A stretch of 64,000 nucleotides of DNA, from the NCBI GenBank assembly GCA_024114885.1, contig CP099422.1:2418001-2482000 (forward strand), read 5' to 3'. Within the stretch, counting starts at the first letter, position 1; each line of letters opens with the position of its first letter. Both the position numbers and the translations under genes were made by a program. The notes under the pieces were generated by a model. The model searched no databases. It saw only the letters and a program-made list of their open reading frames with translations, and had not been told where the DNA came from. The DNA is from Septoria linicola. Lineage: Eukaryota; Ascomycota; Dothideomycetes; Mycosphaerellales; Mycosphaerellaceae. Shown here in pieces: positions 21,732-32,577 of the stretch.

Positions 21732-23558
21732 TCAGGCAATTAGCCCAGCTCTCTGCAAACTCTCCACATCCCCACCAGCCTCAATCACAGCCTGCATAGC
21801 CGCTTGACTCAACTTCCGCCGCTTATCAGCAGCTTCCTTCTCTCGTCGGGCTTTTGTTTTCGAGCTACCCGAAGGTGCCACGCCGCTTAATATCTTTCCA
21901 GCATCACCCGGTGTGAAATTGACGAAGCCGCCGCCTTTGTCGTGACGGGGTGTCGTGCTGGCGGATTTGGTCCTGCGGTGCTGAGATCTGAGTCGAGAGG
22001 TGGAGCTCTGACGTGTGCGGGACTCTGTGGCGGGGTGAGAGGGAGAGCGAGAGCGATCTTGGGAGCCACGTTGGCGACAAGGTGTGATGGGTAGATCGTT
22101 GATGGGCTGTTGAGTCCCGCTGGGGAGACCGTTCGGTGGCCTGGTGGGTATGCTTGGGAGACCGTTTGGCAAGGAAGGCACGTAGTATGGACTTATTGAT
22201 GGTGGCAATGTTGCATAATGTAGTGCGTTGCCCGGGATGGTAGTATAGTTGCCATTAGAGTCGCACGGACTGATGCCGAGCCCGAGATTAGAGTTCTGAG
22301 AATGAGCATTGATGATAAGGTTATTCTCGAGGCTGTTCTCGAGACTGGCAAACGGATCCTGGTTATCGAATACGGGTGCTGTCGTGGTATACATCGCCAA
22401 AGGAGGTTCCGCGAAAGGGGCAGACGTGGTGCTCCAAGGATCGTCCAGGGCCGGCGGGCTGTCGAAGCCAAAGTCGAACTCTTGGATCTTGTTGGCCGCA
22501 AGTGACGAGCCTCGCTCAGGATACAGTGGAGCGGTGTCGTTTAGTGGCACAGTCTGTGCGCTGTACGGGTTGCCTGGCAGAGGCGGCGGGGCGAGCTCGA
22601 AGTATGATGGAGCGGCATGACTACCTGGACTCAAGAGTGGCGATGCAAGTGGAGTGTGAATGCGAGCTGCCTGTCGAAAGGTACTAGCCAATGGAGAGAT
22701 CTCTTCATCACTCCCAGCAATGGCAGAGTATGTTGGAGATCCGAATGCAGCGAATGAGTCTTGCACAGATCTGGCCGAGTGCGGCGGCGACGCTGGAAAC
22801 GTGTTGACGTGTTGATCGACCCTTAATTGAAACTTCTTTGGGCTTTGAAGCATGCGTTCTGCCCATACATCTTTGAAACCTGCGCGATACCGGGAAGGGT
22901 TCATCATCTTAGACGGAGAACCATTACGCTGACGAACAGTAGCACCTGGAGTAGCGGTGGCGGCAGCAGCAGTGGCAGGAGGCTTCGTTACACCCACTGG
23001 ACGACCCCGCGAGACAGCTCGCAGATTTGATACGCTACGCTGCTGTGTGGGTGTTTTCTTTCCGTTTGCAGCGTTACCAATGGCGCGGGACTTTTGTCGT
23101 TGTACTGAGTATGATTGGACAGTTGGCGATGATGGTATGGCTGGGGGCGATGGGAAGCCACCTAGGCTCAAGAAGTCTGGGTGAGACTTAGCTGCCCTAA
23201 GCTTCTGCCGTCTCTCGCAATCCGCTGCATTCTGCTCCAGTGCGCGCAGCTTTCGATGCCAGAAGTCTGTAGGCACCTTGGCCTTTGGCTGGCGTGCCTC
23301 AGGGATTCTCGTCTCTTCCACTTCCCAAGCAGGGATGGGCGAGGTAGCTCCCGTTTGTGCGCTTTGTTCGCTCGAACCGGAAAAGTCAAAGAGCTGACAG
23401 GAGTCGTCTGAACTGCTGCGTTCTCTGCGTTGTTCGCTAAAGCCAAAGGGGTCGTCGCCTAGGTATTCCTCAAGGACATTGTCCCGGATGCTGTTCCAGT
23501 CGAATTCTTTGTCCATCGACCGCATGTGGACCATGCTTTTGCGACTCGTCAGAGCCAT
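21732..23558 (-). CDS. wetA: Developmental regulator WetA
   Basis: Intronless, 608 aa. The C-terminal WetA signature is clear: GGGFVNFTPGDAGKILSGVA, then PSGSSKTKARREKEA, then KRRKLSQAAMQAVIEAGGD (about residues 540-600). An N-terminal acidic segment (DNVLEEYLGDDPFGF) and a conserved mid-region (NPSRYRAGFKDVWAERMLQSP) are also typical; the rest is Ser/Pro-rich and disordered. In aspergilli WetA acts late in conidiation, downstream of BrlA and AbaA, controlling spore-wall maturation and dormancy. The basic, KTKARREKEA-containing C-terminus fits DNA or nuclear localisation. The upstream 400 bp separate it from the next minus-strand gene. Confidence 0.95.
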   Translation of the reverse strand: MALTSRKSMVHMRSMDKEFDWNSIRDNVLEEYLGDDPFGFSEQRRERSSSDDSCQLFDFSGSSEQSAQTGATSPIPAWEVEETRIPEARQPKAKVPTDFWHRKLRALEQNAADCERRQKLRAAKSHPDFLSLGGFPSPPAIPSSPTVQSYSVQRQKSRAIGNAANGKKTPTQQRSVSNLRAVSRGRPVGVTKPPATAAAATATPGATVRQRNGSPSKMMNPSRYRAGFKDVWAERMLQSPKKFQLRVDQHVNTFPASPPHSARSVQDSFAAFGSPTYSAIAGSDEEISPLASTFRQAARIHTPLASPLLSPGSHAAPSYFELAPPPLPGNPYSAQTVPLNDTAPLYPERGSSLAANKIQEFDFGFDSPPALDDPWSTTSAPFAEPPLAMYTTTAPVFDNQDPFASLENSLENNLIINAHSQNSNLGLGISPCDSNGNYTTIPGNALHYATLPPSISPYYVPSLPNGLPSIPTRPPNGLPSGTQQPINDLPITPCRQRGSQDRSRSPSHPATESRTRQSSTSRLRSQHRRTKSASTTPRHDKGGGFVNFTPGDAGKILSGVAPSGSSKTKARREKEAADKRRKLSQAAMQAVIEAGGDVESLQRAGLIA

Positions 23559-23966
23559 CGTGAGCTGTTTTGCAGAATATTGTTGCGATCGGGAGTGGCG
23601 AGTGATGATGTGTATGCGTACAAGTCGCCTGAATGAGATGATGCGAGATCAGAGGCGCTTCAAACGAAAGTGTATACCCTGGGTGGAGAAAGTTGCCGCA
23701 AAAGGCAACAACGGTATGCATCGCTGCGACATAGCTATTGTAGCGCATCACCCAGCCTTCTGACATTCCGAACGGTAGCCCGAGAGACTATCTGGCCTGA
23801 GCGTCACTGTCACCTACCATCTGAGGTGACGTCGCATGGTGAATGGCTTTGTACAAGCTCGCATTCCAGTCTGCTACTCCGGCGGCGAGGAATGTATTTG
23901 AAGCACATTTCTTGGCATGTTCACCATCGCAACAGCCGTTGGACTCATGCATTGGGCACGGGATCC
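23559..23966. promoter_or_regulatory. wetA upstream region
   Basis: Between the wetA start and the end of the DUF7053 gene. No AbaA-type CATTCY cluster was confidently identified and no coding was recognised. Confidence 0.3.
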
Positions 23967-25052
23967 TCAAGTTGGTATTTGTGCGCTTGCTCGATTTCTT
24001 GTGCCAAAGTGATTTACCGACAGTGGTCGTGAAAAGTTGTAGCATCGTACTGTGGACACCTCTGCATGGGATTGCTCTACAGGCGAGGCAGACGCAAACT
24101 GTGGTATTCGCAGGCCTGGATAGAAAGAGCAGCCCTCTTCGTGTAGACCGCCCACACAGAGACACTGCCCTTGAGCAGGAGAGCCCGACAGCTCTGAAAA
24201 GGTGCGCTGGAGCGCTGGAGAAGGCAGGCCCGAGAATACTGAGTGCTGGGACATGGGAGCAGAAGCCGAAGGTGTCGAGAGCGATTTAGCATGTCGAACA
24301 TCGCGGTGCTGTAGATCCGCCGGGTGAAAGAAGGCGCAGGAAGGAAGGTGAGTAGTACCACGGCATATACACGAGAAGTCGAGCTCACGACTCTGATTTG
24401 ACCTAAGAGAGTCAGCAGGCGGAGAGATCAGGCCAGACGAGTTGAAAGGTGGCCGGCTAACCAGATTCTCGTCACTGGCAGGAGGATGCGCAGCTTTCGA
24501 TTCGAGGCCCATCAGCGACACAAACTTCTGTTCCAGCTCAGCTGCTTTTTCTATAATCTTGTTGTGGACTTCTTGGTGACTGCTCTGCAGGTTGCGCTTG
24601 ACGAATGCGCCCATGAACATGTTGCACCTCAGCTCAATCTCTTCCTTGATGTAGAGGCCTTCGCTCGGCTTGTTCACGCCTAGCTCAGACGGCTCTCTGG
24701 GCTCATCGGGCATGTTGCCGCCGACACTCCATTTGCTCTTGATATCGACGCCGGCAGGAGCGAAGACATGTGTTTGAATGCCGTCGCGCAAGTTGTAGAA
24801 GCAGGCTTTGTACGACACCTCGCCCTTGTAGATCCCGCCAGGCAGGTAGTTGATCATGTCTGTAATGCTATACCACGTCCCCAGCTCAGCCTCATCTTTG
24901 GTCGCGGTCGCCGGAGCATCGGTGGGTTCCTGTCGTATCACCAGCGGATTCAGCTGAATCATGGCCGCATGGTCGTGAAGTCGTGCTACCGCCGCATCGC
25001 GCGAGATCCCGGCCGGGATAGGCGTGATGTGCGTTATGTGCGAGCGCCCCAT
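23967..25052 (-). CDS. DUF7053 protein with paired Cys/His motifs
   Basis: Intronless; 361 aa from ATG 25052. An upstream in-frame ATG at 25217 is rejected because MGRSHITHITPIP is the usual family start. Residues about 1-185 match the fungal DUF7053 domain, which looks like an SRPBCC-type lipid-binding fold (YSITDMINYLPGGIYKGEVSYKACF). The C-terminal part is Ser-rich and carries two copies of an identically spaced C-x-C-x-G-x2-H-x3-C motif (CICRGTTHLPSC and CLCVGGLHEEGC), which could bind zinc. Function is unknown. Confidence 0.75.
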   Translation of the reverse strand: MGRSHITHITPIPAGISRDAAVARLHDHAAMIQLNPLVIRQEPTDAPATATKDEAELGTWYSITDMINYLPGGIYKGEVSYKACFYNLRDGIQTHVFAPAGVDIKSKWSVGGNMPDEPREPSELGVNKPSEGLYIKEEIELRCNMFMGAFVKRNLQSSHQEVHNKIIEKAAELEQKFVSLMGLESKAAHPPASDENLVSRPPFNSSGLISPPADSLRSNQSRELDFSCICRGTTHLPSCAFFHPADLQHRDVRHAKSLSTPSASAPMSQHSVFSGLPSPALQRTFSELSGSPAQGQCLCVGGLHEEGCSFYPGLRIPQFASASPVEQSHAEVSTVRCYNFSRPLSVNHFGTRNRASAQIPT

Positions 25053-25874
25053 ATTGCCTGAGATCACTACGAAAGAAAGAACGAGAGTACACAGAAGGAC
25101 ATGAGGTTCTGCATGAGACACAGCTCGCAAGCCACTTTCGCCAGAGCTGCATATGCCTACCGCCGATCTGTGAGGCTCCCTCGGTATGCCAATCTTTGCG
25201 GCGCTGGTAACTTGCAAGGCGCAATAGAGCTCCCTATCAGGTCAAAGTCTAGTCAGCCAGCACTCTGTGGTGCTTCAGAGCACGCGAAAGCGACTCTTAT
25301 GTGAGTATTGCAGGTGTTGAAGAACCGTCTGCCAAACATGCCAAGGATATCAGATCAGATAAAGTTTGCAGCTAGAACTATCGTGAGACACAAACTGGAC
25401 TACCAACTCACGGAGCAAGAGGCCCACATTCGATGCGACATGCTGCCTTAATAGGGATCCTGATTTGATGAAGCTCCAGCGTAAGTACGAAATGTTGCCG
25501 TGCATGACCTCTTCACACTATCAGAGCCGTGAAGGATCAAAAAGCCTCCCCCATGCAAAGTTCACACATCCCAAACAAAACGACGAGTGACGGCATCATC
25601 GTCCCAAACTTACACTTTTCAGCCAATCGAACAACCATCAACAGTAATTGTTCAGCGTCCAATCTTCACAAGTCCTACGAATAGCGTATAGCTTTATCTT
25701 GCACCTGCCCACCTATCGCACAAGCTGCCAGAATTGTGAAGAAACGGCCGCTCGCTTCGCCGCCACTACATATGCTCGGCAACACCACGTTGTTCGCGAC
25801 TTAGAAGACGAACATCAGTGCAACAAGCATGGTGTGGGATCAGTGCGTTTATACAATCATGCGCAGCAGCAATA
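25053..25874. promoter_or_regulatory. Divergent intergenic region
   Basis: This separates the DUF7053 gene (minus) from the antiporter gene (plus). No recognised coding; presumably both promoters. Confidence 0.35.
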
Positions 25875-27501
25875 ATGTCAAACACAAACACAGGCACTGA
25901 CGTTTCACCTTTCGTGCTTAGAATCGAGGCGACGCCTCCACATCTTTCCTACTTGCTCATATCGACATTCCTAATCACATATGTTCTCTTCACGAACTTT
26001 TTGAGGAACCGATGTAAGAAATGCAGGATCTGCGGGATGCTGGACATTGCTGATGAGAAATCTAGTACATCTGTCGGAACCGCCTATAGCTTTGATCTTG
26101 GGCATTCTTCTGGGTCCACAAGTCCTGCAATGGTTGACCCCGAACTTTTGTGATTCGAAGGGATGCGAAAGTGAAGGTCCAGGCGGTTGGGGATGGGTAA
26201 GACACAATCGTCTCACGTTTTGCTACAACGAATACTGATTCGTACAGGGCGATGGAGTCGTACAAGAATTGACACGAGTTATCGTCGGCATCCAAGTCTT
26301 CGCCGTTGGCGTAGAGCTACCAAAATACTACGCAAGCCGACACTGGAGATCTGTCGCCATGCTGCTCGGACCCGTGATGGCATTCGGCTGGGCTGTCTGC
26401 GCGACCTTCGCCAAGTATATCTTCCAGATCGACTGGTCGACTGCACTCATCATCTCAGCATGTCTGACACCCACCGATCCTGTGCTCGCGGCCAGTATCT
26501 TGTCTAATTCGCAGTTCTCCACCCGGGTTCCGAAGAGGCTGAAGGATATGTTGAGCGCCGAGAGTGGTTGTAACGATGGAGTTTCGTTCCCGTTCCTCTA
26601 CATTGGGCTCTTCTTTCTCACACAAAATTCTGTTGGCGACGCACTCAAGGACTGGTTCCTCATTACAGTTCTGTGGCAATGTACCTTTGGTGTCTTCATT
26701 GGGCTCGTCATCGGCATCAGTTCCAACTGGATGCTACGCTTCAGCGCAGCGAGAGGCTTCATCGACAAATCGGGCTTCACAGTCTTCTACCTGCTGCTTG
26801 CCGTCTTCTGCGTTGGAGTGGGCTCGACTTTGGACTCAGATGACTTCTTGGTCGCTTTCGGTGCTGGATATGGCTTCGCACGAGATGGCTGGTTCGCGAA
26901 GAAGACTAAGGAGGCACAACTCCCGCACATCATCGATCTTCTCCTCAACTCAAGCATGTTCGTGTACGTAGGCACAATCCTGCCTTTCACATCGTACAAC
27001 GACACATACTTGACGCCGTGGATCACTGTACCACGGCTCATCGGATTCCTGGCTCTGGTGTTGTTGTTCAGGAGGATACCGATCGTGCTTGCTACCTATC
27101 GATTCATCCCAGACATCAGGACGATCAGAGAAGCCGTCTTCTGCGGACATTTTGGACCTATGGGACTCGGCGCTCTCTTCTTGGCAATCGAGGGCCGAGC
27201 GGTGCTAGAGACCGGAACAAGCACACCAGACAATCATCCTCCGCAGTACGCGCCACCTTTGACGGATCGCCAGAAAGCCATCGAGACAATATGGCCTGTA
27301 GTATCGTTCATTGTGCTCGGCAGCACGCTCGTGCACGGATTGAGCGTACTCGTATTGAGCTTGGCGTCGCACTTGAGGAGACATGAGAAGGACCGAGCTG
27401 GTGTGCCGGCCGCCGAAACCGACCCTCTGACTCACATGGTCCACTCAGATGGTGATGGCGATAGCGCTGAGGACACCGAGGACGAGCACGGACAGCCATG
27501 A
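25875..27501 (+). CDS. Na+/H+ antiporter, fungal Nha1/Sod2 family
   Basis: Exons 25875-26013, 26066-26196, 26248-27501 (507 aa). The phases match, and the first junction restores LSEPPIALILGILLGP, the family's second transmembrane segment. The protein is highly hydrophobic with about 12 membrane spans. Key transport motifs are present: TPTDPVLAASIL (about residues 163-174) and SAESGCNDGVSFPFL (about 194-208) with the paired acidic residues. These plasma-membrane proteins export Na+ (and often K+) in exchange for protons. The C-terminal cytosolic tail is short, as in fission yeast Sod2 rather than the long Nha1 tail of budding yeast. The stop lies 8 nt from the stop of the convergent phospholipase D-like gene. 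Confidence 0.92.
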
Positions 27502-27509
27502 GACCGAGT

Positions 27510-28751
27510 TCAGCCTTTGGCACTATTGTAGACCAGCTTTCTTCGCCCTTCCAGAGCCGGCTGTAGAATGTGCATAGCCTTCGCGACTAGACCTTTACAA
27601 TAGAAAGCGACACCAAGCTCCTGACTTGTGAACCACGATGCGCGATCCATATTTCCACTGCCGAACACGATTGCTTCTCCATCGACTATCGTGAGCTTGA
27701 GATGTGATTGCACGGGCTCTGCAGACCCAGCCTTCGGTTGTGCTCGCGAGACATAGTAAGATATTTGCAGAGAGCCTACCCGTGCAAAGCCAGCTTCCTC
27801 GTCAGATTGTCCTAGTAGGAGAGCTTCGTGCTTCCTAATCAGATTCCTGACGCATCTGCTCGTTGTGGTACCTGCAGTGACAAGTTGCTCGAGTATCATG
27901 AGCTTCTCACTGGTGAGTATAGTCACGTTCACGCCTCTTTTCAAAGCCTGAAGAAGTGCGTCGAGCACGGGTGGGCATGTCACGTTTGGTGTCTGCATGT
28001 AAATTGTCCTTGTAGCTCCAGCGAAGAGATCGAGCAGCTCCACGTTCAGAGGCGTCTTTGGCGCTGGAGCGCATTGCTGCCATGGAAGTCGAAAGTTGGG
28101 ATTGCGGTGATGAGACGAGGGCAGAAACTTGCATGCCACGTTGGCTAAGCCCAGTACGCTTGCTGTGCTTGGTAGGTTTTCTTGAGCCACCGTGATAGGA
28201 GCGTTGTCTCCTTGGCTCTTCCAATGACTTATCCAGAAGTCGATGAAGCTTCGTACGATGAGTCCGTCGAATCGTACGCATCCCTCGAACCAGTCTTCCC
28301 AGGATACATTGCAGCTTGGTAGAAAGACTTCCTTGCCATCAATGATGACAAACTTCGGATGCCACACGCTGAATGGGAGGAAGAAAATGCTCTTCACTTG
28401 CAAGTCTAGCCCTGGTATAGCTTCCTGTGCGGGCAGGCCGAGTTTCTTGGTCCATTCTGACGGCGTATATGTTCGTCCGGCTGGGGACGATGTGTGGAAG
28501 AGTTTTTGGAATAGCGAGCACGAGGAGAATCCAATTCGAACCCGGATCTTTTTGTCGCCACGTTGGACCGCGGTACTATTCAGCTTAAGCAGAGTCTCCT
28601 TGACCGCATTTCGAGTATCGCTGGCGGCCCAGAAGCAGGTTACGAGAATGACTTCATCTTGAGCGGCTTCGATTGCTGGTAAAATAGTCTTGCCGTATAT
28701 TTCGTGTCCTGTTCCGAAGGTGATATCGTGAACGCTGGCAAGGTCGCCCAT
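27510..28751 (-). CDS. Phospholipase D-like protein with two HKD motifs
   Basis: Intronless, 413 aa. Two HxKxxxxD catalytic motifs are visible: HPKFVIID (His about 131) followed by SCNVSWEDWFEG, and HLKLTIVD (His about 350) followed by GSGNMDRASW. This layout, with no PX, PH or C2 domains, fits small PLD-superfamily phosphodiesterases or nucleases rather than classical Spo14/PLD1. There is no clear signal peptide. The substrate (phospholipid or nucleic acid) cannot be told from sequence. It converges tightly with the antiporter gene, so their 3' UTRs must overlap. Confidence 0.88.
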   Translation of the reverse strand: MGDLASVHDITFGTGHEIYGKTILPAIEAAQDEVILVTCFWAASDTRNAVKETLLKLNSTAVQRGDKKIRVRIGFSSCSLFQKLFHTSSPAGRTYTPSEWTKKLGLPAQEAIPGLDLQVKSIFFLPFSVWHPKFVIIDGKEVFLPSCNVSWEDWFEGCVRFDGLIVRSFIDFWISHWKSQGDNAPITVAQENLPSTASVLGLANVACKFLPSSHHRNPNFRLPWQQCAPAPKTPLNVELLDLFAGATRTIYMQTPNVTCPPVLDALLQALKRGVNVTILTSEKLMILEQLVTAGTTTSRCVRNLIRKHEALLLGQSDEEAGFARVGSLQISYYVSRAQPKAGSAEPVQSHLKLTIVDGEAIVFGSGNMDRASWFTSQELGVAFYCKGLVAKAMHILQPALEGRRKLVYNSAKG

Positions 28752-29365
28752 TGGATGAGAATGAAAGAGGCCTTATGTGTCTCTGATGTCGTTGCTCTAA
28801 CTATGTTGCTATGTTGGCAAGTGGAGCCTTGCAGTTCTCTTGGCACTGGCAGGAGCGATGTTCGCGCTTTCCGACTCCCACTTGCCTACGTCTTGACTAT
28901 TCACGCAAGGAGAAAGCGCGAAGCATTGACTACTTCTCGCGTGTCTACAAACGATGATTGTGATGAGTATTCGATGGCACACAATCGCGGCAGTCTGCAT
29001 GCTTTGTGCAGCGTCTCCTTTTCGCCTGTGAGCACGGATCGAAAGCCGATCAATTTGACATCCTGGTCACAACAACGCGTATTGTCGCGTCCTTCCTCTT
29101 CACTTTCTCTCTTAGAAGCATTGTAGAGCTCATCATTGCGATTCAGACGCGAGAAGACGCAGCGTGAAAAACGTGAGTAGGCTGGATATTTCCACAATGT
29201 GTGAGACATGATTCCGACAGTCAGGGTCTGTCAAGACCTATGTAGGCCTTTCCTACTAGAGAGTGTGCCAAAGTAATCGAGAACGATGCTCCGATAAAAC
29301 GTCCAGCAAGACGGTATGAGAGCATTGCCAAGTCCTGGGCAGGCTAGATACGCTACTATCTCATC
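28752..29365. promoter_or_regulatory. Divergent intergenic region
   Basis: Between the PLD-like gene (minus) and the DUF7726 gene (plus). No recognised coding; presumably both promoters. Confidence 0.3.
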
Positions 29366-30389
29366 ATGCCCGGAGGAGAACCACTAAGAGACGTGACGTC
29401 TCAAGTTGCCAACGAGCGGCTTCAGCGAGATGAAGAAGATCTTGCTGGCATTGAATCTGCACACCGTGCCGCAGCTCATGCTTATTCCGCCACTGGAGAC
29501 TATCAAGCATATCTGAACGCCACCGGAAAGAAGTCAACTACTGCAGGCACGAAGCGAAAAGCACAGGATCCTCCACTGTCGACCGATCCAGATGACTTCG
29601 ATGTCGACGACATGGTCATGACAAGAGCTGCAATCAAGTTCGGGGCATGATTAGACGCTTCCTCGACAGTGGCGAAATGAAGAGAGGCCAGTTTGCAAAG
29701 GCCATTAACGTCACTGCTGCCAGTCTGAACAACTCCTCGATCAGAATGGTACAATGGTCGGCGCCGGCAGTAACACTTACAGTAACGGCTGGGCATTCTT
29801 CAAGAAAAGGGAGCTGGCTGGAGTCAAGGCACCAAAGAAGGACAAGGCTACGCCTGCAGCCACAGGCACTGCCAGTACTGCTGCGCCGGCCACCGACATC
29901 AGCACGATTTCCCTCCCAGGAGAGGCTACAGGCAGTGTTGAGATCTACGATAACTGCGACGAGATCCGGAAGAAGATCAACGCCCATCTCACAAAGCCCG
30001 GCGTGTCCCAAGCATCATTCTGTCGAGACTTGGCTGCGCAGCTCACTCCCGGCACCAAGATTCAAAGTAAACAGCTTACGGACTTCCGCTCGAAGAAAGG
30101 TGGAAGACAAGGCAATACATCTTGTGTCTTCTATGCTGCTTATGTCTATTTTGAAAAGCTCAGGATCGCGGAGGGAAAGCCAAGATCGAAGCATAGAAAG
30201 GAGATGGAGGAGTTTTGGACCCCGCAAGGAGGCTTCGATATCGTGCATCCTGGTCATCAGAGGTGAGTCTTGAGTTGATGTGAGAGTGTGTCGAATAACT
30301 CTGATGACTGACGATCTCGTGATAGGTACTTTTGCACGGCTGGCCGTTCGATATATGAAGACCATCTAGGCCGCATTTTCTCGAGATAG
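29366..30389 (+). pseudogene. DUF7726-type gene with two frame breaks
   Basis: Three frames together encode a protein of two tandem DUF7726-like domains. ATG 29366 runs to TGA 29648; the frame then moves to one containing FLDSGEMKRGQFAKAINV, and near 29735 moves again to the frame with NGTMVGAGSNTYSNGWAFFKKREL. The second domain (NCDEIRKKINAHL...NTSCVFYAAYVYFEKLRIAEGKPR) is intact. A normal intron (30263-30325) leads to YFCTAGRSIYEDHLGRIF and TAG 30389. The first break can be closed by removing 17 nt (29640-29656), which happens to begin GT and end AG but is too short for a known spliceosomal intron; the second looks like a one-base deletion. Sequencing error is a real alternative to pseudogenisation. 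Function of the family is unknown. Confidence 0.6.
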
Positions 30390-30627
30390 TGCCGCGAATC
30401 ACGGGGTTTGCGGCGCTTCCGTTCATCAATATCTGACTGTATGTGCATTGTACAGCCTTGTAATCATATAGAATCTCGCCGCTTTCGGCACCTCGAAGCT
30501 CATCTCGCTCCACGTCGCGGACGTCTTTCCGAAGCGCACACGCAGCCTATGCAGCACAGACCGCAGAACTTCTGATTGCCACTCTGGGCACGCCACGCCA
30601 CGCTACGCCTCCTTCACAAACGCTGAA

Positions 30628-31042
30628 TCATTTCTTCAACCTCGCAACATCCTCCGGCACCAAGATCACCACCTCGGAAATCTTGTGCCCGCTGTACCCA
30701 TGCCCCAAGAACTCCATCCACGGCGCGCTTTCATCCTTCTTGTCCCCTCTCTCAGCCAGCTCAGCTTTCTCCTCGGTGTACAAGTCAGCCTTGTGGATCT
30801 CGACGCTCGTCTTGCCTGGCGTGATGGGTTTGCGGCACATGCGGATGCCGGGGTCTGAAACACAATCAGCGCAGGTTGCAACAGAGGTGAGATGTGAATT
30901 TACTGGCAGACAGAGCCATCATGAGCTCCATATCGTCGACTATGCCTTGGCCTTTGGGGATCATTTGCTCTTGGTCCGTGGCCTTATAGTAGTTGCTCAT
31001 CCCATGCTCGGTCACGAATGTGGAGCGGGGTGGGCACTCCAT
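30628..31042 (-). CDS. Small hypothetical protein, 121 aa
   Basis: Exons 31042-30904 and 30854-30628, with intron donor GTAAAT and acceptor TTTCAG and matching phases. The protein is hydrophilic and begins MECPPRSTFVTEHGMSNYYK. It ends GHKISEVVILVPEDVARLKK, without signal peptide or membrane segment. The leader seems to contain its own intron (donor GTGCGT near 31101, acceptor CAG just before the start codon), which would place a four-codon upstream ORF (MPST) in the leader. No family recognised. Confidence 0.55.
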
Positions 31043-31659
31043 CTGCTCGAGGTACGAGTCAGTAACGCGGTTTGGAGGTTGTAAGTAAAGGAAAGACGCA
31101 CTTTAGGTGGATGGCATTACTGGTTTCCGCGAGTGGTGGTGATGTGTACTGTTTGATAGTAGCAAGGAAAATGTGTCGTAGACTGAGCGACAATCCATAC
31201 AGTCGGTAGGTTTTGTTGTGGTCAGGAAGTATAGGTCAAGCTGCTCAGAGATTAATTTCGTATGAACAATCTGAGCAACAAGTGAATGACCCGAGATGAC
31301 ATTCACGTACTAGCTTGTGCTTCACATTCGTTTACTTATGTCTTCAGACTCGTTTCAGATATTCGCAAGTCTTGTGAGCTCGAAGCGAATATGGCGCAGC
31401 TTGAGTGATTGCTATAGTGCAAGTAGAGACGCGCCATTGTTTCATATTCAACCAGTAGCGGTAGTGGGCCCATGATGTTCTGGCATGTTGATGCTTATGT
31501 CGCATGCTTCAATTGTTTGTTTGCTGCTTGATATAAGTAAGTGAGACATGTCAAGTGCGCTGAAGAATGCAGCATGCGGAAACAAAGGCCAATGCTTGAG
31601 GATTGCATAGAGACAGACATGCATTGACAGTTGTCCCGCTGTATTTGTTGTCGCCATCT
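31043..31659. other. Leader and intergenic region
   Basis: Holds the probable 5' UTR intron (about 31043-31101) and promoter of the small gene at 30628-31042, then the 3' flank of the dienoyl-CoA isomerase gene. No other coding recognised. Confidence 0.3.
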
Positions 31660-32577
31660 TTATAGCTTTGCAAACACAGGCTTGCGCTTGTTCTTCCCAA
31701 GGCCAGACAGTAGAGCGTCGCTGACGTCCTTTGTCTGCAGCATAGCAGCGTTCCAAACTGCGATGTAATCAAGACCTACCAAATTGTTAGATGTGTTTAC
31801 TAGCTCTCAGTCATTCTTTAACTCACCATCTTCCACTGAGTGGTCTCTCGAGTAATTGATTACCGCTTTCGTCCCTTGCACAGCGACTGGGCTCTTCTCC
31901 GCGATCAGCTTTGCCAGCTCCGTCGCTCTGTCCAACGCTGCCTTCTTGCTATCGAACACGCCGCTCACGAAGCCCATCGTGAGTGCCTCCTGTGCATCAA
32001 AGTCTCTAGCCGTCAAGCAAATGTCCTTGATCCAGCTCATCGGCACTTGTGTATGTGGTAGTCTTGTCAGAGTGCCAACGTCCGCAGCAAGACCAATCGC
32101 CACTTCTCGCACACTGAATCTCGCATCGTTCGAGCAGATTCGAATGTCGCAGCAAGTACTAATGTCGATGGCAGCGCCGTACGAGATACCGTGCATCACG
32201 CATATGACTGGCTTTTCGCACTTCTCGATCTCGCTTACAGGCTCCTGGATCTCCTTGATATGCCGTCTTAGGTCCCAGGCTTTCCGCGCGACATCTCGTT
32301 CCGGTTCAGCGCCTTTCATCCCACCGCCGGTGAGTGGGCCTTGTGCTGCGGCAGTAACATCTAAACCAGCAGTGAAGGCTCTGTCACCGATCGCTGTGAG
32401 AATGATGGCACGGACATCTGGATCGTGCGATAATTTCTTGAAGATATTCCCAAGGTCCGTGAACATCTGTCCAGTAAAGGAGTTGAGCTTGGCAGGACGA
32501 TTGACTTCGACAACGACCACATATTCGTATGGTTGAGTTACGTTGAAGAACTCTGAGCTGAGATCTTGGGGTGCCAT
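31660..32577 (-). CDS. Delta(3,5)-delta(2,4)-dienoyl-CoA isomerase, peroxisomal
   Basis: Exons 32577-31827 and 31775-31660 (288 aa). It belongs to the crotonase fold: FTAGLDVT near residue 75, HGISYGAAIDISTCCDIRICS, and VREVAIGLAADVGTLTRLP, which keeps the Glu and Asp known to act in the mammalian ECH1 isomerase. The short last exon (LDYIAVWNAAMLQTKDVSDAL) ends in AKL, a peroxisomal targeting signal type 1. The enzyme moves double bonds in odd-position unsaturated fatty acids so that beta-oxidation can continue. The start at 32577 is preferred over an upstream ATG at 32691, which adds a basic extension that could act as a mitochondrial presequence. Confidence 0.92.

Noticed and set aside
23843..24289. 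148-codon + frame opposite the DUF7053 gene
   Set aside because: Antisense shadow of a conserved coding region.
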